Shown piece by piece: positions 1 through 8,161 of a stretch of 64,000 nucleotides of DNA (within the stretch, counting starts at the first letter, position 1; each line of letters starts with the position of its first letter). Made by a program: the position numbers and the translations under genes. The DNA lies in contig NZ_LRBG01000008.1 of assembly GCF_001580545.1 (NCBI RefSeq), positions 62,001-126,000 on the forward strand. The letters run 5' to 3'. Below the pieces are notes generated by a model, which was not told where the DNA came from, searched no databases, and worked only from the letters and a program-made list of their open reading frames with translations. This stretch comes from Paraburkholderia monticola. Its GTDB lineage: Bacteria > Pseudomonadota > Gammaproteobacteria > Burkholderiales > Burkholderiaceae.

Positions 1-613
1 GCAGCTCGCTCGCCTTGTCGCGCCACGCCTGCAGCTCGGCGTTGTGCGGCTCGCAAGCGAGCGCGAAGCGGATGTTCGACAACGTGTATTCGTGCGCGCA
101 ATGCACTTCGGTCGCGCCTGGCAAAGCGGCGAGCGCATCGAGCGAATTCAGCATCTGCTGTGGCGTGCCTTCGAAAAGCCGCCCGCAGCCGCACGCAAAC
201 AGCGTGTCGCCGCAAAACACGTGTGGCGTGCCGCGCGAATCGGCCGCCTGGAAATAGGCGATATGTCCGCTCGTGTGACCGGGCACGTCGAGCACGCTGA
301 ATTCGAGCGCGGGAGCGGCGATCGTCACGTGATCGCCGTTTTCGAGACGGTGCGTCAGATGCGCTATCGCTTCGCCGGCGGGGCCGTAGACCGGCACGTC
401 CTGGCCGTTCAGCAGATCGGCCACCCCACCGACGTGGTCTTGATGATGGTGCGTGAGTAAAATAGCGCTCAGCCGCCAGCCTCGTTGGGCCAGACAGGCG
501 CGCACAGGGGCGGCTTCGCCCGGATCGACGACGACCGCGTGGTGTCCGTCGGCAATGACCCAGATGTAATTGTCTTCAAACGCCGGGACCGGTACGTACT
601 CGAGCGCATTCAT
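1..613 (-). CDS. gloB: Hydroxyacylglutathione hydrolase (glyoxalase II), 3' end outside window
   Basis: Hydrolyses S-lactoylglutathione to D-lactate and glutathione, the second step of cytosolic methylglyoxal detoxification. The frame opens with ATG at 613 ([18 protein letters not shown]) and stays open to base 1, so about 204 residues are present and the C-terminus is missing. The metallo-beta-lactamase metal motif T-H-x-H-x-D-H is residues 54-60 (THHHQDH), followed by VPGHTSGH and [11 protein letters not shown], all typical of GloB. The start lies only 18 bp from the divergent methyltransferase start, so the promoters must overlap. Identification is secure; only the last part of the protein cannot be judged. 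Confidence 0.93.
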   Translation of the reverse strand, partial: MNALEYVPVPAFEDNYIWVIADGHHAVVVDPGEAAPVRACLAQRGWRLSAILLTHHHQDHVGGVADLLNGQDVPVYGPAGEAIAHLTHRLENGDHVTIAAPALEFSVLDVPGHTSGHIAYFQAADSRGTPHVFCGDTLFACGCGRLFEGTPQQMLNSLDALAALPGATEVHCAHEYTLSNIRFALACEPHNAELQAWRDKASEL

Positions 614-631
614 AGGCGACGCATTTTTAAT

Positions 632-1513
632 ATGACTGACCGAGCGATTATAGACTGGCCCGCGTGGACCGATTCACCGCCCGGCCGCTACGTGCTCGAC
701 TGGGAGCAAACCCAGCTCGATCGCGTGGTGTCGGACGTGTTCGGCTATCATGCGCTGCAACTCGGCCTGCCACAGCTCGATGCGCTGCGCGAAAACCGCA
801 TGCCGTGCCGCGGCCTCGTGCTCGACGCGGCGAGCGGCGCGAGCAGTCCGTACACGTATCCACGGGCGGCGCGCCGTGGCGTCGTGAGCGGCATCAGCGG
901 CGCGGGCAACGTTAGCGGCGACAATCCCGTCAACGCGGCACCAGTCGCTCCCGGTCTGCACGCGCCGCCCGGGCGCAGCGCGGTCTGGTGCGACCTGCTC
1001 GATCTGCCGTTCGAAGCGCAAAGCGTCGACCTGCTCGTGATGCCGCACACGCTCGAATTCACCAGTGACCCGCACCGGTTGTTGCGTGAAGCCGAACGCG
1101 TGCTGGTGCCAGAGGGCCAGTTGATCATTCTCGGCTTCAACTCGTTGTCGCTGTGGGGCGCGCGGCAGTCGGTCGGCAAGATGACGGGACGCCCGTTCGT
1201 GCCCTCCGCCGTCGACCTGATCGCGTTCACGCGTCTGAAGGACTGGATCAAGCTGCTCGGCTTCGACCTTGAACGCGGGCGTTTCGGCTGCTATCGTCCG
1301 CCGCTCGCGAGCGAGCAATGGCTGGCTCGTTATGGCTTCATGGAAGCCGCCGGCGACCGCTGGTGGCCGATTTTCGGCGCCACCTACATGATCAAGGCGA
1401 TCAAGCGCGTGCCCGGCATGCGCCTCGTCGGGCCGCTCAAAGTGAAAAAGCCCGTACTCGCGACGGGCCTCGCGCCCGCCGCCACCCCGAACACACGTAA
1501 CCACACCGAATGA
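632..1513 (+). CDS. Class I SAM-dependent methyltransferase (Methyltransf_11 type)
   Basis: Predicted 293-residue soluble methyltransferase of unknown substrate. The frame is open further upstream to 485, but that part is antisense to gloB; ATG 632 ([12 protein letters not shown]) is the first start outside gloB. Motif I is degenerate (VLDAASGAS, residues 64-72, without the usual Gly-x-Gly run). The later core is clear: [11 protein letters not shown], then [19 protein letters not shown], the post-motif strand and helix of Methyltransf_11. Its stop overlaps the rnhA start (ATGA at 1510), so the two are translationally coupled. This gene sits between gloB and rnhA in many beta-proteobacteria. 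The weak motif I leaves open reduced SAM binding. Confidence 0.85.
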   Translation: MTDRAIIDWPAWTDSPPGRYVLDWEQTQLDRVVSDVFGYHALQLGLPQLDALRENRMPCRGLVLDAASGASSPYTYPRAARRGVVSGISGAGNVSGDNPVNAAPVAPGLHAPPGRSAVWCDLLDLPFEAQSVDLLVMPHTLEFTSDPHRLLREAERVLVPEGQLIILGFNSLSLWGARQSVGKMTGRPFVPSAVDLIAFTRLKDWIKLLGFDLERGRFGCYRPPLASEQWLARYGFMEAAGDRWWPIFGATYMIKAIKRVPGMRLVGPLKVKKPVLATGLAPAATPNTRNHTE

Positions 1514-1956
1514 CTCCTGATCACATCGACATCTATACCGACGGCGCCTGCAAGGGCAATCCCGGCCCTGGCGGCTGGGGCGCGTTGCTGCGCTTCGGCA
1601 GCCAGGAAAAAGAACTGTTCGGCGGCGAGGCCAACACGACCAACAATCGCATGGAGTTGATGGGCGTGATTTCCGCGCTCGAGGCGTTGAAGCGTCCATG
1701 CAAGGCGATCGTGCACACCGACTCGCAGTACGTGCAGAAAGGCATCAGCGAGTGGATTCACGGCTGGAAGAAAAAAGGCTGGATCACCGCGGCAAAGCAG
1801 CCAGTCAAGAATGCCGACCTGTGGAAGCGGCTCGATGCGCTCGTCGCGCAACACGAGATCGAATGGCGCTGGGTGCGCGGACACAACGGACACCCGGAAA
1901 ACGAGCGCGCCGATCAGCTCGCCAATCGCGGCGTGGCGTCGCTCGCCGAGATGTAA
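1510..1956 (+). CDS. rnhA: Ribonuclease HI
   Basis: Cleaves the RNA strand of RNA-DNA hybrids (R-loops, primers) in the cytoplasm. At 148 residues it has the normal bacterial length. The four carboxylates are visible: D11 in [15 protein letters not shown], Glu in NNRMELMG, Asp in VHTDSQYV, and the last Asp in [12 protein letters not shown]; the catalytic His is in [10 protein letters not shown]. The lysine-rich basic protrusion (HGWKKKGW) that grips the hybrid is present. It overlaps the upstream methyltransferase by 4 bp and is followed 80 bp later by dnaQ, the common rnhA-dnaQ pairing. Confidence 0.97.
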   Translation: MTPDHIDIYTDGACKGNPGPGGWGALLRFGSQEKELFGGEANTTNNRMELMGVISALEALKRPCKAIVHTDSQYVQKGISEWIHGWKKKGWITAAKQPVKNADLWKRLDALVAQHEIEWRWVRGHNGHPENERADQLANRGVASLAEM

Positions 1957-2036
1957 AGAGACTGCGCGCGTCGGCAACGACGTGCACCGCCCTCTCCGCT
2001 TTTTTCTGCAATTTTTTCGAAGCAGGCTAATCCGAT

Positions 2037-2771
2037 ATGCGTCAACTGATCCTCGACACCGAAACTACCGGCCTGAACGCCCGCGGCGGCGACCGGATTC
2101 TCGAACTCGGTTGCGTCGAGCTGGTGAACCGCCGGCTGACCGGCAACAACCTGCACTTCTACATCAACCCGGAGCGCGACAGCGATCCTGGCGCGCTCGC
2201 GGTGCACGGCCTGACCACCGAATTTTTGAGCGACAAGCCGAAGTTCGCCGAGATCGTCGACCCATTGCGCGACTTCATCGCGGGCGCCGACCTGATCATC
2301 CACAACGCGCCGTTCGACATCGGCTTTCTCGACGCCGAGTTCGCGCTGCTCGGCCTGCCGCCGGTGAGCACCCACTGCGGCGAGATCATCGACACGCTCG
2401 CGCAAGCCAAGCAGATGTTCCCCGGCAAGCGCAATTCGCTCGACGCGCTGTGCGATCGCTTCGGCATCAGCAACGCACACCGTACGCTGCACGGCGCGCT
2501 GCTCGACTCGGAACTGCTCGCCGAGGTCTATCTGGCGATGACGCGCGGCCAGGAAAGCCTCGTCATCGACATGCTCGGCGAAGCGCAGGCCGGCGGCGAT
2601 ACGCATGCGCCGCGCGTCGCGCTCGACTCGCTGGAACTGATCGTTCTCGCCGCCAGCGACGACGAGAACGCCGCCCACGAAGCAGTGCTCGACGGTCTCG
2701 ACAAGGAGGTCAAAGGCGCGAGCGTATGGCGCCTCGAACCCGCACCCGCCGCCGATGAGCAAACTACTTAA
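2037..2771 (+). CDS. dnaQ: DNA polymerase III epsilon subunit, 3'-5' proofreading exonuclease
   Basis: Removes mismatched 3' nucleotides as the proofreading subunit of the replicase core. 244 residues, family length. It is a DEDDh exonuclease: Exo I is D7-x-E9 in LILDTETTG, Exo II is in HNAPFDIGFLD, and Exo III with the general-base His is in NAHRTLHGALLDSELLAEVY. The C-terminal part (about residue 185 onward) is less conserved and corresponds to the segment that binds the polymerase alpha subunit. It lies 80 bp after rnhA on the same strand, just before the tRNA-Val promoter. Confidence 0.95.
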   Translation: MRQLILDTETTGLNARGGDRILELGCVELVNRRLTGNNLHFYINPERDSDPGALAVHGLTTEFLSDKPKFAEIVDPLRDFIAGADLIIHNAPFDIGFLDAEFALLGLPPVSTHCGEIIDTLAQAKQMFPGKRNSLDALCDRFGISNAHRTLHGALLDSELLAEVYLAMTRGQESLVIDMLGEAQAGGDTHAPRVALDSLELIVLAASDDENAAHEAVLDGLDKEVKGASVWRLEPAPAADEQTT

Positions 2772-2778
2772 AAAAGAC

Positions 2779-2807
2779 TAGACGAACCCTAAAATCCCTG
2801 ACATAAT
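2779..2807 (+). promoter_or_regulatory. Candidate sigma70 promoter of tRNA-Val
   Basis: TAGACG (2779-2784), a 17-bp spacer, then CATAAT (2802-2807), ending 12 bp before the tRNA. Spacing is ideal, the -10 is good and the -35 weak. It overlaps the end of dnaQ, so the tRNA need not depend on the rnhA-dnaQ transcript. Confidence 0.5.
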
Positions 2808-2819
2808 CTCAATCTCTTC

Positions 2820-2894
2820 GGGTGGTTAGCTCAGCGGTAGAGCACTGCCTTCACACGGCAGGGGTCACTGGTTCGATCCCAGTACTACCCACCA
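2820..2894 (+). tRNA. tRNA-Val (anticodon CAC)
   Basis: Full cloverleaf, 75 nt, with encoded CCA at 2892-2894. The acceptor stem GGGTGGT pairs with ACTACCC (one G-T wobble). The anticodon arm is CTGCC-TTCACAC-GGCAG, giving anticodon CAC, which reads GTG valine codons. The T arm ACTGG-TTCGATC-CCAGT is perfect. It reads the single codon GTG, which is frequent in this high-GC genome. Confidence 0.97.
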
Positions 2895-2926
2895 GATTCT
2901 TGGTGTGTCGATCACCGAAGACAAAA

Positions 2927-2958
2927 GGGCTTACGCAGCAAGGCGTAAGCCCTTTTTC
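2927..2958 (+). terminator. Intrinsic terminator after tRNA-Val
   Basis: A perfect 10-bp stem GGGCTTACGC / GCGTAAGCCC with loop AGCAAG, followed directly by TTTTT. It ends the tRNA-Val transcript 32 bp after the CCA. Confidence 0.9.
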
Positions 2959-3029
2959 TATTTGCCGGCAGTACGTCGAGTGCGTCATTGGCAGGTACCG
3001 CCGGTTGAAGAACCACGTCGTTCCGTAGG

Positions 3030-3059
3030 TTGGCGAGCGCCCCGCCCTGTTGATATATT
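3030..3059 (+). promoter_or_regulatory. Candidate sigma70 promoter of the ABC exporter leader
   Basis: TTGGCG (3030-3035), an 18-bp spacer, then TATATT (3054-3059). A start near 3066 would give a leader of about 355 nt before the exporter ATG, containing the small ORF and both hairpins. Confidence 0.45.
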
Positions 3060-3131
3060 CGACGCTCGGGCATTCGCCCGGTCCGGCATCGTCCGGCTTC
3101 TTCATCTTGAACCATCACAGGGAGGCGCCAC

Positions 3132-3218
3132 ATGTTCGCAGTGCATCGCGCGCTTCCTCGCATGGTCTCGCGACCGTTGGCCCGTCCGCCACGACCGGTG
3201 CGACCAGCGCGACCATAA
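3132..3218 (+). CDS. Possible Pro/Arg-rich leader peptide, 28 residues
   Basis: An ATG at 3132 preceded by GGGAGG (3120-3125) at a 6-nt spacing, the best ribosome-binding site in this stretch, and closed by TAA at 3216. The product has 7 Arg and 7 Pro in 28 residues and ends RPPRPVRPARP; it has no signal peptide or known domain. It starts about 65 nt after a promoter-like pair and ends about 200 bp before the ABC exporter. I do not recognise it. It could be a regulatory leader peptide, with stalling on the Pro-rich end, or chance coding in GC-rich DNA. Conservation in relatives would decide. Confidence 0.35.
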   Translation: MFAVHRALPRMVSRPLARPPRPVRPARP

Positions 3219-3421
3219 AGGTCGCAGCGTCGTCGCCGATGCGGGGCCGCCTCGACAGGCGCGTCGCATCCATTCCAGACAGTCCGTTGTTCCGTTGCCG
3301 TTGTCTGCCGTCGTTTTTTTTCGCGCGCTTTCCGTGCGCATTCCGGCATCCGCTGGCTGTCTGCCCTTTTCGCTTCTGACTGGAACCTCGGCGCGCTCAC
3401 GCGTCGCCGGGTCGAAAGCAA

Positions 3422-5296
3422 ATGGCCAATAGAAAATTCGACTTTCGCGGGCAAGCCTTCAAGGATGTCCTCGGCTTCACCTTCCGTCACTGGGCGCAAC
3501 AGCCGTGGCGCATCGTCGTGATCGCGGCGCTTGCGCTGTTCACGGCGGGCGCGGACATCCTGACGCCCGTCTTCGCCGGACGCCTAGTCGACGCGATCGC
3601 GGCCGGCCCGGCCTCGTCAGCGCCCGTCTGGCATCGCGCGCTCGAAGCCTTCGGCGTGCTCGCCGCGCTCGGCCTCACCGCGACGCTGCTGCGCCAGGGC
3701 GTCTACTTCAACATCATCCGCTTCACGCTGAAGATGATGAGCGAGATCGCCGCGCGCGCGTTTCATCGCGTGCAGCGCTTTTCGACCGATTGGCACGCGA
3801 ACAGCTTCGCCGGCTCGACCGTGCGCAAGATCACCCGCGGCATGTGGGCGCTCGATCTGCTCAACGACACGCTGCTGATCGCGCTACTGCCGTCGCTCGC
3901 GATGCTGGTCGGCGCCACCGTGCTGCTCGGCTGGCGCTGGCCGATGATGGGCATCGTCGTCGGCATCGGCTCCCTGCTGTATATCGGCGTGACCGTGACG
4001 GTCTCGCTCGGCTTTGTCGCGCCGTCCGCGCGTCTCGCGAACGCGTGGGACACGCGCATGGGCGGCGCGCTGGCCGACGCGGTCAGCTGCAACGGCGTCG
4101 TCAAGGCGTTCGGCGCGGAAGCGCGCGAGGAAGCACGTCTCGGGCACGTGATCGGTAAATGGCGGCAACGCACGCGCCGCACCTGGGTGCGCGGCACGCT
4201 CAACGGCGGCCTCCAGGGCGGCATGCTGGCCGCGATCCAGGCCGCGATTCTCGGCGTGGCGCTGCTGCTGTGGGCGCGCGGCGAAGCGAGCGTCGGCGAC
4301 ATCACCTTCGCGCTGACCATGTTCTTCATGCTGCAAGGCTACCTGCGCGACATCGGCATGCACATTCGCAACCTGCAGCGCTCGGTCAACGACATGGAGG
4401 AACTGGTGTCGCTGGAGAGCCAGCCGCTCGGCATCGAGGATCGTCCCGGCGCCGGCCCGATCGCGATCCGCAACGGCGAAATCCGCTTCGAGCACGTGTC
4501 GTTTCACTATGGCGCGCACAGCCGGCCGCTCTACGACGACTTTTCCGTGCGCATCGCGCCGGGCGAGCGCGTCGGGCTGGTCGGTCATTCGGGCTCCGGC
4601 AAGACGACCTTCATCAAACTGATCCAGCGCCTTCACGACATTTCGGGCGGGCGGATTACGATCGACGGTCAGGACATCGCGCAAGTCCAGCAGACGTCGC
4701 TGCGCAGCCAGATCGCGATCGTCCAGCAGGAGCCGGTGCTGTTTCACCGCTCGCTTGCCGAGAACATCGCGTACGCGCGGCCCGGCGCGAGCCGCGCCGA
4801 CATCGAGCGGGCCGCGCGGCTCGCGAGCGCGCACGACTTCATCGCGGCGCTGCCGAACGGATACGACACGCTGGTCGGCGAACGCGGGATCAAACTATCG
4901 GGCGGCGAGCGTCAACGCGTCGCGATCGCGCGGGCCTTTCTCGCCGACGCGCCGATCCTGATTCTCGATGAAGCCACCTCGAGCCTCGACAGCGAAAGCG
5001 AGGTACTGATCCAGCGCGCGATGGAGCGGTTGATGCAAGGCCGCACGACGCTGGTGGTCGCGCATCGGCTGTCGACGGTGCGCGCGCTCGATCGGCTGCT
5101 GGTGCTGGACAAGGGCAAGGTGATCGAGGAAGGCAGCCACGAGGCATTGATCAAACGCGACAACGGTTTGTACCGGCGCCTGTTCGAGCGTCAGGCCCTG
5201 GAGTTGATCAAGGGGCTCGGCGAGTCGGAGCTTGCGCGCGGGACGTCGGAGCTCAAGGCTGACCGGGTCGACGATTCCGGCTTGCTGGTTGACTAG
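3422..5296 (+). CDS. ABC exporter half-transporter (fused permease and ATPase)
   Basis: 624-residue inner-membrane exporter of the MsbA-like type; the substrate is unknown. The N-terminal half carries about six transmembrane helices (residues 30-320, type 1 exporter fold). The nucleotide-binding domain has Walker A GHSGSGKTT (388-396), signature LSGGERQR (492-499), Walker B ILILDE with D516/E517, and H-loop His548, so it should hydrolyse ATP as a homodimer or heterodimer. The ATG at 3422 has only a weak ribosome-binding site (GAAAG). A second, similar half-exporter lies at 8865. No substrate gene is adjacent, so lipid, peptide or drug export all remain possible. Confidence 0.9.
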   Translation: MANRKFDFRGQAFKDVLGFTFRHWAQQPWRIVVIAALALFTAGADILTPVFAGRLVDAIAAGPASSAPVWHRALEAFGVLAALGLTATLLRQGVYFNIIRFTLKMMSEIAARAFHRVQRFSTDWHANSFAGSTVRKITRGMWALDLLNDTLLIALLPSLAMLVGATVLLGWRWPMMGIVVGIGSLLYIGVTVTVSLGFVAPSARLANAWDTRMGGALADAVSCNGVVKAFGAEAREEARLGHVIGKWRQRTRRTWVRGTLNGGLQGGMLAAIQAAILGVALLLWARGEASVGDITFALTMFFMLQGYLRDIGMHIRNLQRSVNDMEELVSLESQPLGIEDRPGAGPIAIRNGEIRFEHVSFHYGAHSRPLYDDFSVRIAPGERVGLVGHSGSGKTTFIKLIQRLHDISGGRITIDGQDIAQVQQTSLRSQIAIVQQEPVLFHRSLAENIAYARPGASRADIERAARLASAHDFIAALPNGYDTLVGERGIKLSGGERQRVAIARAFLADAPILILDEATSSLDSESEVLIQRAMERLMQGRTTLVVAHRLSTVRALDRLLVLDKGKVIEEGSHEALIKRDNGLYRRLFERQALELIKGLGESELARGTSELKADRVDDSGLLVD

Positions 5297-5357
5297 TGCG
5301 ACGAGGGGACTGGAGGGCTAGCCCCCCCAGCTCCCCAAAAACGGATGGCCCGCCGCG

Positions 5358-5822
5358 CTACACCACGCCGGCGGGTAGCCCGATGCCGCGTGCCATTCCC
5401 GTCGCGGCAAACACCATCAGGACCAGCAGCACCGTCTGGATGACGTTGAAATGCGCGTAAGAACGCGCCTTCTTCAGATTCGGCGCCGTGCCGCTGCGGA
5501 TCGACGCGCGCCAGCGCATCAAACCGAGCATCGTGGGTACTTCGAGGATCAGGATCAGCACCAGCAACGTCATCTTCACGTGAAAGAGCGGCTCGTGCAG
5601 GTAGTAGTCGGGGCCCTTCTCATAGCCACCGAACGCACGCATCAGACCGGTCACGATCAGCACCAGCCCGGCGATGCCCCAACGCGAATCGGCACGAAAC
5701 ACCGACCGCAACGCGGCAGGCACCGACGCGCGACGCAGCGACCACGTGCGTCTGAGAATCGACGCGAGCGCAAAGCCATAAGCGAGCAGATGAAGGAAGG
5801 CAAGCAACCAGCGAACCAGCAT
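5358..5822 (-). CDS. DUF2214-like four-helix membrane protein
   Basis: 154-residue inner-membrane protein. The ATG at 5822 is chosen because AGGAG lies 5 nt upstream and the protein then opens with a membrane helix (MLVRWLLAFLHLLAYGF); the frame is open up to 5933 but without such a site. About four hydrophobic segments are seen: 3-22, 50-70, 82-105 and 130-150. The conserved look, including GGYEKGPDYYLHEPLFHVKM, matches the DUF2214 family, which has no settled function. It converges on the ABC exporter and is followed upstream by another minus-strand membrane protein 150 bp away. Confidence 0.75.
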   Translation of the reverse strand: MLVRWLLAFLHLLAYGFALASILRRTWSLRRASVPAALRSVFRADSRWGIAGLVLIVTGLMRAFGGYEKGPDYYLHEPLFHVKMTLLVLILILEVPTMLGLMRWRASIRSGTAPNLKKARSYAHFNVIQTVLLVLMVFAATGMARGIGLPAGVV

Positions 5823-5972
5823 GGCGACTCCTGCGAAAGACGCAATACGATCGATGAGTGTTCTACTCGCCCGCCTGCAGGCCGGGCGGCTTGATTGCAT
5901 TATCGGCGAAGCTTCGCTCCGGAACGCGTGCATCGGCCACGCGATGTGGTCGATAGCACAAAACGTGCAGCG

Positions 5973-6827
5973 TCAGACCTGGCGCAGCGTCGTGTCGAGC
6001 GCGCGGGCGGCGACGCGATCGCCTTCGGTCGTCAGCGCGGCGCGGAAAACGGTCTGCCGGTTATGACCCGCGGCGGCGGGCGAATCCCACTGCAACTCCA
6101 CCTTCGGACGCACGCCGAACATACTGCGCGCCAGCGAGGGGACGGCCACTTGCCCCAACGGCGCGGCCGACGCGCCGGCCTCGCCCACCGTGCCGAACGC
6201 GACCGCTGGCGTGGGCGCCGGCGTCGCGTGCACGTGGGGTGCATTCGCCCAATGCACCGACAATTCGCGCGCATCGTACTGCCCGACCTTGCGCCGCTCG
6301 GCCCACACGACGACGGTGCGGGTCAGCGGATCGAGCGACACCGCATAGCGGCCGATCGCGAAACGCCGCGCCGCGACATTGGTGCGCCACAAGGGTCGCG
6401 GTCGGCAGATCCACACGACGGCCGCATACAGCACCGGCGCCGCGAGCAGCCAGCCGTTGGTGGCCGCGACCGCCTGCATCGCGCGACGCCAGCCCGCGCT
6501 CACGACGAACGCGCCGACCGACCACAGCGCAAACAGCAAGCCGAGGAACGCGAACAGGCGCAGCGCCTGGCGCAGCCATTGCGGCAGCGGATGAAACGGA
6601 CGCTCGGCGACGGCGCGCGCGCTCGGCAGGAAAATCAGCAGGAACAGGAAAACAAGGTTGATGCATGCCCACGGCGAAGACGCCATCGCAGTCAGCGCGG
6701 TGGTCAGGCTCATCTGGGACATCGAGAAAAGCCAACGGGCGGCGAGCACGAGACCGATGGCGCGCAACGTAAAAATCGTTCCGGCGCCGGGCGCGGCGTT
6801 CGCACGCGTCTCTTTCGTTCTCGCCAA
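5973..6827 (-). CDS. Membrane protein of unknown function, TTG start
   Basis: 284 residues. The frame opens at 6986, but the best start is TTG at 6827: a perfect AGGAGG lies 5 nt upstream, and a TATAAT box at 6877-6882 would put the transcript start downstream of the other in-frame ATG (6878). The N-terminal 140 residues hold three or four hydrophobic helices; the C-terminal 130 residues are a soluble, mostly beta-rich region (RRFAIGRYAVSLDPLTRTVVVWAERR). I do not recognise a named domain. It resembles uncharacterised Burkholderiaceae membrane proteins; no function is assigned. Confidence 0.7.
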   Translation of the reverse strand: MARTKETRANAAPGAGTIFTLRAIGLVLAARWLFSMSQMSLTTALTAMASSPWACINLVFLFLLIFLPSARAVAERPFHPLPQWLRQALRLFAFLGLLFALWSVGAFVVSAGWRRAMQAVAATNGWLLAAPVLYAAVVWICRPRPLWRTNVAARRFAIGRYAVSLDPLTRTVVVWAERRKVGQYDARELSVHWANAPHVHATPAPTPAVAFGTVGEAGASAAPLGQVAVPSLARSMFGVRPKVELQWDSPAAAGHNRQTVFRAALTTEGDRVAARALDTTLRQV

Positions 6828-6876
6828 GGCATCCTCCTGTCGTCGGCGGCGCCGCAGCCCAATTTGCGGCACGGCC

Positions 6877-6882
6877 ATTATA
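6877..6882 (-). promoter_or_regulatory. TATAAT -10 box of the membrane-protein gene
   Basis: Minus-strand TATAAT, a perfect -10, about 50 bp upstream of the TTG start at 6827. No good -35 is seen at the usual spacing. It overlaps an in-frame ATG and so argues against that ATG being the start. Confidence 0.4.
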
Positions 6883-6970
6883 GGGATATTACCGAGACTG
6901 GCTCGTTCGCGCCGCGCGGAATCCGGTATTTTCCGATCCGCACCGTCGAAAAACGCGGCGCGAATGCAAC

Positions 6971-7003
6971 AACGCCCCGCCGGCAAGGCGCCGGCGGGGC
7001 GTT
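6971..7003. repeat. Perfect 14-bp inverted repeat between two minus-strand genes
   Basis: AACGCCCCGCCGGC and its exact complement, separated by AAGGC. It follows the stop of the GT4 gene (7097) by about 95 bp on the minus strand and would form a very stable hairpin. A T-run is lacking, so it may be a Rho-independent-like pause, an RNA 3'-end stabiliser or a bidirectional terminator. Confidence 0.6.
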
Positions 7004-7096
7004 GAGAGCAGCAAAGGACACGTGTAACGGGTTCTCCTGCTGCAAGCGCTTTACTTACTGCGCATCAGGCATCAACTGCGACGAATCGATCGCCGA

Positions 7097-8161
7097 TCAG
7101 TTTGCGTTGACTTCACGCAGCACCGTGCGGTGCTTCTGACGCAGCAAATCTTCGTACACGGCGACGTAGTTCTTCGCCATGACCTTCGACGAGAAACGCG
7201 ATTCGAACGCCTTGCGCACGCCAGCGCGCGGCAGCGTGTGCAGACGCTTGAGCGCCGCGACCGCGCTGATTTCGTCTTCGACGACGAAACCGGACACGCC
7301 GTTTTCGATCACTTCCGGCACCGAACCGCGATTGAACGCGATCACCGGCGTACCGCAAGCCATCGCTTCGATCATCACCAGACCGAAGGGCTCCGGCCAG
7401 TCGATCGGGAACACCAGTGCATGCGCGTTGCCGAGGAACTCACGCTTTTCGCCTTCGCCGATTTCGCCAATGTATTCGACGTGCGGGAGCGCCATCAGCG
7501 GCTTGATCACTTCTTCGTAATAGGCACGATCGGCCCTGTCGATCTTGGCGGCGACCTTGAGCTTCATACCTGCCTGGCCGGCGATGCGAATCGCACGGTC
7601 GAGACCCTTCTCCGGCGAGACGCGGCCAAGGAATGCGAGGTAGCCCGGCTCGACGTCCTTGATCGGCGTGAGCACGTTTTCCGGCAGACCGTGATAAACC
7701 GTTTGCTGCCAGTTTGCCTGGGCGAGCGGAATGCGCTGGTTGTCCGAAATCGACACGACCGGCACGTCATTGAACGTGTTGAAGATCGGCTGCAGTTCCG
7801 GCAGATCGAGACGGCCGTGCATGGTCGTCACGAACGGCACCGGCTGACGCGCGAACAGCGAGAACGGGTAATAGTCGATGTGGAAATGCAGCACGTCGAA
7901 TTCGTCCGCGCGGCGGCGCACTTCTTCGAGCAACAGCATGTGCGGCGCCATCACGTCGCGGATCGTCGGGTCGAGGCGCAGCGCCTGCGGCCAGAAAGCT
8001 TCGAGTTTCGCCGAAGTCTGCGAATCGCCGCTTGCAAACAGTGTGACGTCGTGGCCCTGCTCGACCAGCGCCTCGGTCAGATAGGACACCACGCGTTCCG
8101 TACCACCATACAGCTTGGGAGGAACCGCCTCGTGCAGCGGAGCGATTTGAGCGATTCGCAT
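7097..8161 (-). CDS. Glycosyltransferase family 4
   Basis: 354-residue GT-B glycosyltransferase using an activated sugar; the acceptor is unknown. The N-terminal domain begins MRIAQIAPLHEAVPPKLYGG, with the glycine loop KLYGGTER that binds donor or acceptor. The C-terminal donor-binding domain carries LGRVSPEKGLDRAI and the E-x7-E motif in EPFGLVMIEAMACGTPV. No signal peptide is present. The start ATG (8161) has TAGGAG 9 nt upstream. A 703-bp non-coding stretch separates it from the divergent ABC exporter. Such stand-alone GT4 enzymes are common in Burkholderiaceae; neighbours do not show a polysaccharide cluster, so its pathway stays open. Confidence 0.88.
   Translation of the reverse strand: MRIAQIAPLHEAVPPKLYGGTERVVSYLTEALVEQGHDVTLFASGDSQTSAKLEAFWPQALRLDPTIRDVMAPHMLLLEEVRRRADEFDVLHFHIDYYPFSLFARQPVPFVTTMHGRLDLPELQPIFNTFNDVPVVSISDNQRIPLAQANWQQTVYHGLPENVLTPIKDVEPGYLAFLGRVSPEKGLDRAIRIAGQAGMKLKVAAKIDRADRAYYEEVIKPLMALPHVEYIGEIGEGEKREFLGNAHALVFPIDWPEPFGLVMIEAMACGTPVIAFNRGSVPEVIENGVSGFVVEDEISAVAALKRLHTLPRAGVRKAFESRFSSKVMAKNYVAVYEDLLRQKHRTVLREVNAN

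Larger units (their letters stand above)
2959..3421 (+). other. Intergenic stretch before the first ABC exporter: promoter, small ORF and hairpins
   Basis: 463 bp between the tRNA terminator and the exporter start, with no standard-length gene I can support. It holds a promoter-like pair (3030-3059), a 28-codon ORF with a strong ribosome-binding site (3132-3218), a stem GATGCG/CGCATC (3238-3270), a stem CAGACA/TGTCTG (3276-3307) and a run of eight T (3314-3321). Together these look like an attenuator leader; details are in the findings. Confidence 0.45.

Noticed and set aside
6971..7003. Insertion-sequence end (14-bp inverted repeat)
   Set aside because: The arms are only 5 bp apart, no transposase or target duplication is present, and the position after a stop codon fits an RNA hairpin.
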